Shown in pieces: positions 51,086 to 56,573 of a DNA stretch of 56,573 bases (its first letter is position 1; the number at the start of each line of letters is the position of its first letter). The notes under the pieces are model-generated. The model was given only the letters and a program-made list of their open reading frames with translations, was not told the DNA's origin and did no database searches. Made by a program: the position numbers and the translations under genes. The DNA is from Planctomycetota bacterium (GTDB taxonomy: Bacteria > Planctomycetota > Planctomycetia > Pirellulales > UBA1268). The stretch is from NCBI GenBank assembly GCA_029978905.1, contig JAPOIM010000019.1:1-56573 (forward strand), written 5' to 3'.

Positions 51086-51832
51086 CTACAGCAACTCTTC
51101 AAGAGCTGTCAGTCGGGCGGTGAGAGCCTCGACCGTCGCTTCGAGCGCGACGATACGATCCTGCAGTGAGGAGCCGTCGGCCGGTTCTGCAGGCGGGGTG
51201 CTCGCAGGCGGTACGGCTGAAGGCGACGTGATGGCCGGCGCACTGTGGGCCGCGGAGACTTCCGCTGCGGCGGTGATCGCCGTGCCGAGTTTGGCCTGCA
51301 CTTTCGCCAACTGCTCAGGAGTGAGCAGGCCGTGCGTCAGCATGCGGCCACGGCCTGGAGGAGAGAGCCAGTTGATCAAGCCCTTCGCCGCCATCGCGTC
51401 GAGGAGGCTCCGCAGCGTGTCGAGATCGGAAATCGGGTCCATGCGGCTTGCCCGTCCGCGGAGGTCACCCTCGGTTTGGGCGCCACGCAGCAGCAGTTCC
51501 GCGAGGATCGAAACTTCTTCCTTGGGGGGCTCTCTGTCGGTGGCGAGCCATTCGTAGGCCAGGTGCCGGTAACGGGCCAATCGCCCACTGCCGTAGACCT
51601 CGGCGACGGCCCCACTTGCCCGCAGGCTGTTGAGTGCACGGGTCACCTGCTCTTCGTCGAGCGTCATGACCGGATCGCGGTTGCTTTTCTGATTGCAACC
51701 GGTGACCACGGCATTGAGAGAGAGCGGATAGGCGTCGGGAGTGGTCTTGGCTTTTTCGATCAACACCCCGAGCACGCGGCGCTCGATGGAGTCGAGGGGT
51801 CGCACCTGTGAGCCGTGTGAGCCTTCCGTCAT
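51086..51832 (-). CDS. DUF480/YceH family protein with coiled-coil tail
   Basis: 248 residues, ATG 51832. The N-terminal 180 residues are the DUF480 (YceH) winged-helix pair: LDSIERRVLGVLIEKAKTTPDAYPLSLNAVVTGCNQKSNRDPVM, LDEEQVTRALNSLRASGAV, and the second HTH VSILAELLLRGAQTEGDLRGRASRM. A Pro/Ala-rich linker and a C-terminal coiled coil (LQDRIVALEATVEALTARLTALEELL) follow; this tail is common in long YceH proteins. Cytoplasmic; DNA or protein binding is possible but undefined. It is 241 bp from the repeat-protein gene and 59 bp after the giant redox gene. Confidence 0.88.
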   Translation of the reverse strand: MTEGSHGSQVRPLDSIERRVLGVLIEKAKTTPDAYPLSLNAVVTGCNQKSNRDPVMTLDEEQVTRALNSLRASGAVAEVYGSGRLARYRHLAYEWLATDREPPKEEVSILAELLLRGAQTEGDLRGRASRMDPISDLDTLRSLLDAMAAKGLINWLSPPGRGRMLTHGLLTPEQLAKVQAKLGTAITAAAEVSAAHSAPAITSPSAVPPASTPPAEPADGSSLQDRIVALEATVEALTARLTALEELL

Positions 51833-51891
51833 GTGGTCTCTCTTTTGTGTCCGAGGTGTGGTGGATGTCAGGAACCTGAGGAAGTCGCGAT

Positions 51892-54800
51892 TTACTTGCC
51901 GTCTGCACCGTGCGGAGCGTCGGTGTGGTGCGGGCAGCCATCAGGGCTAAAGAGGCTGCTCGCTTCGTCACCGCGGGAGGCCACATACGCGATCAAGTCG
52001 AGGACTTCGTCTCGCGTCAGGCGATCGAGCAGGCCTTTGGGCATGATCGAAACGGGGGCCAGCGTCCGTTCGTCGATCTCGCTCTTCTTGATCCGCACCG
52101 GCTCCGCTTTTGCCAGCGGGTTTTCGACAAGGGCGATTTCACTTGGCGTCTCTTCCACAACAAGGCCGGTGAGGGCGCGGCCGTCGTCGGTGAGAATCGT
52201 GTTGGAGCGATACTTGTCGTCGATCTTCAGTGACGGATCGAGAATGTGACGAGTGATTTCGATCGCCGTCATGTCAGCAGAGAGCTTTGCCAACTCGGGA
52301 CCAAAATCGTTGCCTTCGTCACCGAGCTTGTGGCAAGCCACGCAACTGGCCGTGCGGAAGAGCTCGCGGCCGTGAATAAAGGAACGGCCTTTCTCCATCG
52401 CGGCCACGCTGGCCTCAAGGTCGGGAAACGTCCATTCGGTGCGCGGTTTCCGATCCGCAAGAAGCTCATCCTGCACCTCAAGCGGATGGGCTGCGAGGTA
52501 GGCTGCCGGATCGGCGAGGTAGGCCTCGAGATCATCGACGACATACATCGCCCCAAACATCCGCCGCCAGTGGCCGGGATAGGTGCAGACGTAGGGATAC
52601 ACGCCAGGCTCGGTGGGCACCTCAAAGGCGAGGCGTTGTGAGGTCTGCGGCTGCATCAGCCCGCCCGCCGCAAGCACGGCAGGATCGTTCGGGACAAAGT
52701 TGCGTCTCGCAAAGTCAGGATCTTGCGACTGGGCTTCAGCGAGCTCACCGAGGCGGGCCATTTCGCCCGGCTTGGTGATGACGAAGTTGTGCGGCATCGC
52801 GTCGATGTTTTCGAGCACAAACAGCACCGGACGCCCCGCCTGCACGGCGATCGTTTCGCGGTCGTAGGCCATCCGCTCATAGACCGTACCGATCCGCACC
52901 ACCCGCACACCCAGTTCGGCGAGAATCGCCCGCGCCTTGCCGCCCTCGGCCACGGGCAGCAGACGACTCACGTTTTCTGCAAACTGCCAGGCGGCGAGGC
53001 CCGCATCGCTGGCTCGCTGTTCGGCCGACGAGGCCTGGAGCCAGGCCACGAGTGGCTCAAGCAGTCCCCCCGCTTCCTCGGTGGGCCACTTCTCATGCGG
53101 AATCGTGAGCAGCGCGGTAATCGCCGCGTCACGCTCAACACCGCTGCGAATAAACGGAGCGATCAGGCGAAACGCATCTGCCTCCCGTCCAGGAATCGAC
53201 ACCAGCGCCGCAAATGCCGCCCGGCGGATAGCAGAAGCCAAACGCGCTTTCTCGCTGATCAGCTGGAACTCTGAAGCAAGCGAAGGCGTCGGCTGGTTTT
53301 CGATGCGGAAGACTTCCGCGCGGTTGCCGTCGAGCACCACGAGCGTGAAGCCATTGAGCCGGTTGGTCAGGTCACCTTCCCCACGGTTGTGGATGGCGAT
53401 CCGTTCGATCCGGTGTTCGCCACCGAGGTCGACCTCCCACCAGGGGTTTTCGGAGTTTTCTTGGGAGTGCGTTTGGCCACCCCCGGCGTAGGCCGGGTTG
53501 CGGTTTCCATCGATGGCACGCGATGCGTCTCCACCGTGCGCTGTGCTCGACTGGGAGGCTTTGCCACCGCGGGCGACATTGCTGCCCCCCGCAAAGACCT
53601 CGACCTCGGCCAGCGTGAGCGTGCGTCCACGACCCGGGAGCTCGACGCGCACGTAGCGGCCATGGGAACCGGGCTCGTTATCGTCGCTGCTGCCCGACTG
53701 CTCAAGCAGGGGAATCACGCGATCGGCCAGCGTCACACGGACACCCGCGTCGCTGACCAGCGGCAAGGCTGCGATCAGGTCGACGAGCCGTCGCGGATCT
53801 TGGCTGGCGAGCGACCAGACCTGCTCGACGGAGTCGCTGCCCGAGGCGGCATCGATCGTCATCAAGGCCACGTAGCCAATCTGCCGCATGATCGGCCGCA
53901 CCGCGGAGGTGGCGAGGTGCTGCATGTCGTCGCGAAGTTCCGCGAGTTGCTCGGTGGGACGGCTGAGCATCACGCGAATCAGATCAAAAACTGTCGGCGT
54001 GTCGACGGAGCCGTCACGCGAGTCGAGCGCACGAAACGCGTCGGCCACCACCGCCACGACGCTCCGTTGTTCGGCCTCGGCGATCTGCTCAACCGCTTCC
54101 GTGCGGAGACGCTCATCAAGACCAGGTCGCAACAGCATCTCGCGGTAGATCGGGAGGCTCCGCGGTTCGCCAGCCAGCTCGTCGTTGCTCATCGAGCCAT
54201 ACAGATAGCCCCAGCCCGCATCGGTGGAGAAGGCGAGGGAGTCACCTCCGTTCCGCGCTGCTTCAAAGGCCGGCACGAGCACACGGGCTGCTTCGTTCTT
54301 GACGTAGGCCATGAAGCGGTCGCCCGGAAACGTTTCGACGATCGCGAGGGCTTCGATCGCCTCGGGAGTCCGCAGTTCGCAGGCGGTACGGAGGGCCTCG
54401 AGCCGCACGCGAGGGTGGGGGTCCGCGGCTCCGCGAACAACCATCGCGTGCGCCTCTGGCACACGGTCGACGATGGAGGCGAGGACCCGCAGGCCGGCGG
54501 CGCGGCTGCGGTAGTCGTCGGCGGTGAGCACCGCATCGAGCAGGTCGATGGGGATCTGATCGAAGTGACGCAGAGCCCAGAGGCCTTCAAGCCGATGGTG
54601 TTCATAGCCTGCCTCGTTGGTGTCGAGGCTGTCGAGCCAGGCATGCAGTGCGGGGACCGCTTCATCTTCGTCGCGGCCCGCCAGTTCAAGTTTGGCCCGA
54701 TACCGCACGCGGTCGGTCGGGTGCGAGAGCAGGCCGATGAGGTCCTCCACCGAGCGGTCGGTCATCGACACGACCTCCGCCAGCGGACGGTCTTCCATCA

Positions 54801-56573
54801 CAACCCGGTACACGCGGCCGTGCTGCCGGTCGCGGCTGGGGTCGCGGAGGTTGTGCTGCATGTGGCCGATGATCGGGTTCTGCCAGTCGGTGAAGTAGAT
54901 CGCGCCATCGGGGCCGGTCTCGAGGTCGGCTGGGCGGAAGTTGACGTCGCTGGAGGACACGATCGGCTCGGCCTCAACCGCCACTGGGTAGGCGTCGGCA
55001 GCGGCATCGGACGGCTTTTCAAACGTGTATCGCAGGATCCCCTGAAAGCCGATCACGTTGCCGACGAGGAGGTTGCCCTGCATCTCTGTCGGGAAGTGTG
55101 GGCTCGAGAGAAACTCGATGCCCGGGCAGGGCCGCGTCCGCTGCTGGTAAACGCTGGGAGCCCCGCCGTGCTTGGCGAGCCCGTCGAGCCGCGTGGAAAA
55201 CACACTGCCCCAGTAGGGTACCGACCCCGTGCCGTCGACCACGATGTCGTCGCCCCAGTGATCGAAGGCATGGCCGTGGGGGTTGGCGAAGCCGTAGCTC
55301 GTGTAGAGGCCGACCTTGCCGGTTCGCGGCTCGTAGCGGAACACGGCGCCGTTGGCGACGCGGGCCGGCGAGCCCCAGGGGGTCTCGGGTTGGGAGTGGT
55401 GGAAGGTGCCCTCTTGGAAATAGAGGGCTCCTGCCGGATCGAAGGTGAAGCTATTGGCGGTGTGGTGGGTGTCGGCGGTGTCGAGGCCGCGGATGATCCG
55501 TTCCTTGATGTCGTAGCGGTCGTCGCCGTCGGTGTCTTCGAGGTAGAGCACGTCCGGACCCTGAGCCACGATTACCCCCTTGCCCCAAAACTCAAAGCCG
55601 GTGGGGTTGTGGAGATCGTCGGCAAACGTCTTCACACGATCCGTACGGCCGTCACCATCGGTGTCTTCCAGGATCAGCAGTTTGTCGTTCATCGCTTCGT
55701 CGGGCCGCCAGTGCGGATAGGTCGGCCAGACGGCGACCCACAGGCGGCCGGCGGTGTCGAAGGCCATCTGCACAGGGTTGATCAGTTCTGGAAACTGCGT
55801 TTCATCCGCGACGAGCTCCACCCGCATGCCCGAGTGCACGGTCATCTTGCCGATCGCCTCTTCGCCGGAGAGGAAGGCGTGCTTGCCGCCCTCCAGGCTC
55901 CCGGGCTTGTTGGTTTGCACGTCGATCAGGTCGGGCAGCCCCACCTCGTCGACGGATGGCAGTGGGGCGTCGGGGTTGTCGAGCGTGGCGGCGGTTTCCC
56001 AGATGCGGCGATCCCGGTTGGCCGTCTTCACATCGAGATACTCGAGCTCGCGCTGGCCAACTTCGTAGTTGGTCTGCCCACCGACAAACTTCAGCCAGGC
56101 TCGGCCGCCATAGGTGGAGTAGCCGTCGGTCACGCGGTAGCGGTTGAACCAGTGGAAGTTTTTGTCGGCGACAGCGAGCTGCAGCCGGGCGAGGGATCGC
56201 TCGTTGCGGTTGGGGTGCGTGCCAAAGAGTGCTTCGTCGATGATTTCCGAGAGCACCCGGTCGCCGGCGGCGTTGGGGTGGATGCCATCCACCGTCAGTG
56301 GCGTAGGTGTCCGTTCGTAGGCCTCGAGAGATGGCCGCACAAGATCGATGCACGGCACGCCCTTCTCGCGGCAGACCTCCTGCATGGCTGCTGCGTAGAG
56401 GCGGAGGTTTGCGTTGTGGGTGGTGCCGTCCGGGAAGTGCCGCTTGGCATGGTCTTTGGCACCGAGGTGTTCATGGCCAATGGGCGTGAAGAGCACGAGC
56501 CGCGGTGCAGAGACACCGTTGTATTTTTGTGAGAGGGTGTGGTCGATGAATCTGGTGAGCTCAGCTTTGAAGG
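51892..56573 (-). CDS. Giant exported multidomain protein: SGNH hydrolase, propeller, HEAT, discoidin, azurin-like copper, cytochrome c
   Basis: At least 1560 residues; the 5' end lies beyond the right edge. Reading continues to base 56573 in frame above a GTG at 56496, so that GTG is not the true start. Order: SGNH hydrolase end with DGIHPN (56289-56272); a membrane-bound-dehydrogenase propeller (LWVAVWPTYPHWRPDEAMNDKLLILEDTDGDGRTDRVKTFADDL); HEAT-like repeats; a discoidin/F5-8 type C module (ASQSSTAHGGDASRAIDGNRNPAYAGG ... NPWWEVDLGG); an azurin-like cupredoxin with His (52792-52790), Cys (52587-52585), His and Met in CTYPGHWRRM; and cytochrome c with CVACH (52344-52330) and IMPKGLLDRLTRDEVLDLIAYVAS. 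All four type-1 copper ligands are in place. Likely a periplasmic electron chain; substrate unknown. Confidence 0.9.
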   Translation of the reverse strand, partial: FKAELTRFIDHTLSQKYNGVSAPRLVLFTPIGHEHLGAKDHAKRHFPDGTTHNANLRLYAAAMQEVCREKGVPCIDLVRPSLEAYERTPTPLTVDGIHPNAAGDRVLSEIIDEALFGTHPNRNERSLARLQLAVADKNFHWFNRYRVTDGYSTYGGRAWLKFVGGQTNYEVGQRELEYLDVKTANRDRRIWETAATLDNPDAPLPSVDEVGLPDLIDVQTNKPGSLEGGKHAFLSGEEAIGKMTVHSGMRVELVADETQFPELINPVQMAFDTAGRLWVAVWPTYPHWRPDEAMNDKLLILEDTDGDGRTDRVKTFADDLHNPTGFEFWGKGVIVAQGPDVLYLEDTDGDDRYDIKERIIRGLDTADTHHTANSFTFDPAGALYFQEGTFHHSQPETPWGSPARVANGAVFRYEPRTGKVGLYTSYGFANPHGHAFDHWGDDIVVDGTGSVPYWGSVFSTRLDGLAKHGGAPSVYQQRTRPCPGIEFLSSPHFPTEMQGNLLVGNVIGFQGILRYTFEKPSDAAADAYPVAVEAEPIVSSSDVNFRPADLETGPDGAIYFTDWQNPIIGHMQHNLRDPSRDRQHGRVYRVVMEDRPLAEVVSMTDRSVEDLIGLLSHPTDRVRYRAKLELAGRDEDEAVPALHAWLDSLDTNEAGYEHHRLEGLWALRHFDQIPIDLLDAVLTADDYRSRAAGLRVLASIVDRVPEAHAMVVRGAADPHPRVRLEALRTACELRTPEAIEALAIVETFPGDRFMAYVKNEAARVLVPAFEAARNGGDSLAFSTDAGWGYLYGSMSNDELAGEPRSLPIYREMLLRPGLDERLRTEAVEQIAEAEQRSVVAVVADAFRALDSRDGSVDTPTVFDLIRVMLSRPTEQLAELRDDMQHLATSAVRPIMRQIGYVALMTIDAASGSDSVEQVWSLASQDPRRLVDLIAALPLVSDAGVRVTLADRVIPLLEQSGSSDDNEPGSHGRYVRVELPGRGRTLTLAEVEVFAGGSNVARGGKASQSSTAHGGDASRAIDGNRNPAYAGGGQTHSQENSENPWWEVDLGGEHRIERIAIHNRGEGDLTNRLNGFTLVVLDGNRAEVFRIENQPTPSLASEFQLISEKARLASAIRRAAFAALVSIPGREADAFRLIAPFIRSGVERDAAITALLTIPHEKWPTEEAGGLLEPLVAWLQASSAEQRASDAGLAAWQFAENVSRLLPVAEGGKARAILAELGVRVVRIGTVYERMAYDRETIAVQAGRPVLFVLENIDAMPHNFVITKPGEMARLGELAEAQSQDPDFARRNFVPNDPAVLAAGGLMQPQTSQRLAFEVPTEPGVYPYVCTYPGHWRRMFGAMYVVDDLEAYLADPAAYLAAHPLEVQDELLADRKPRTEWTFPDLEASVAAMEKGRSFIHGRELFRTASCVACHKLGDEGNDFGPELAKLSADMTAIEITRHILDPSLKIDDKYRSNTILTDDGRALTGLVVEETPSEIALVENPLAKAEPVRIKKSEIDERTLAPVSIMPKGLLDRLTRDEVLDLIAYVASRGDEASSLFSPDGCPHHTDAPHGADGK

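Noticed and set aside
53389..56532. 1047-codon plus-strand open frame
   Set aside because: Antisense to the giant copper/haem protein, whose domains are unambiguous. Its own sequence is Val/Gly/Arg/His-rich with no motif.

Overview
This 56.6 kb, GC-rich window looks like chromosome of a planctomycete, probably in or near the Pirellulales. The evidence is the set of gene families: two PEP-CTERM sorted proteins, a DUF1559 protein, Tat-exported Gfo/Idh/MocA oxidoreductases, two DUF1549/DUF1553 + DUF1501 modules, PVC-type propeller/c-type haem proteins, a receiver-rich signalling set and an ECF sigma/anti-sigma pair. No phage, transposase, integrase or CRISPR array was seen, so nothing marks the window as a mobile island. 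Most genes are on the minus strand.

Left part (1-11.2 kb). Two PEP-CTERM genes open the window; the first runs off the left edge and carries an apparent -1 frameshift at a T7 run. A shared 36-nt element lies upstream of both. A compact minus-strand group follows: a 41-residue membrane peptide, a secreted helix-hairpin-helix-like protein and two receiver-like proteins that both lack the phospho-acceptor Asp. It is preceded by four palindromes phased at about 22 bp. Next come an overlapping unit (MMPL/RND exporter, RlmI-like methyltransferase, low-molecular-weight phosphatase/arsenate reductase), a CDGSH iron-sulfur protein, and an ECF sigma factor with its membrane anti-sigma partner.

Housekeeping part (11.2-25 kb). 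Lgt, PanC and a FolK fused to a degenerate kinase-like domain form one minus-strand run. A CPBP protease, a DUF2617 protein and a response regulator lie on the plus strand. MetF, a GlmU-like nucleotidyltransferase, tRNA-Leu(CAA), a DevBCA-type ABC exporter with an EamA transporter, and a secreted leucine-rich-repeat protein follow.

Secreted and redox part (25-56.6 kb). This holds three Gfo/Idh/MocA oxidoreductases, a Tat-exported TIM-barrel epimerase/isomerase, a PQQ-like propeller protein, a DUF1559 protein, an FAD oxidoreductase fused to a haem-motif and cyclase-like toroid, small membrane proteins, a decayed glyoxalase-family gene, and two large multi-gene modules of c-type cytochrome proteins with DUF1501 partners. 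It ends with a membrane-anchored protein built of seven 24-residue repeats, a YceH-family protein, and a giant protein (truncated at the right edge) that joins SGNH hydrolase, beta-propeller, HEAT, discoidin, azurin-like copper and cytochrome c domains. Together these suggest periplasmic oxidation of carbohydrate-like substrates coupled to haem and copper electron carriers; substrates cannot be read from the sequence.

All calls rest on reading translated sequence by eye; no database search was run.
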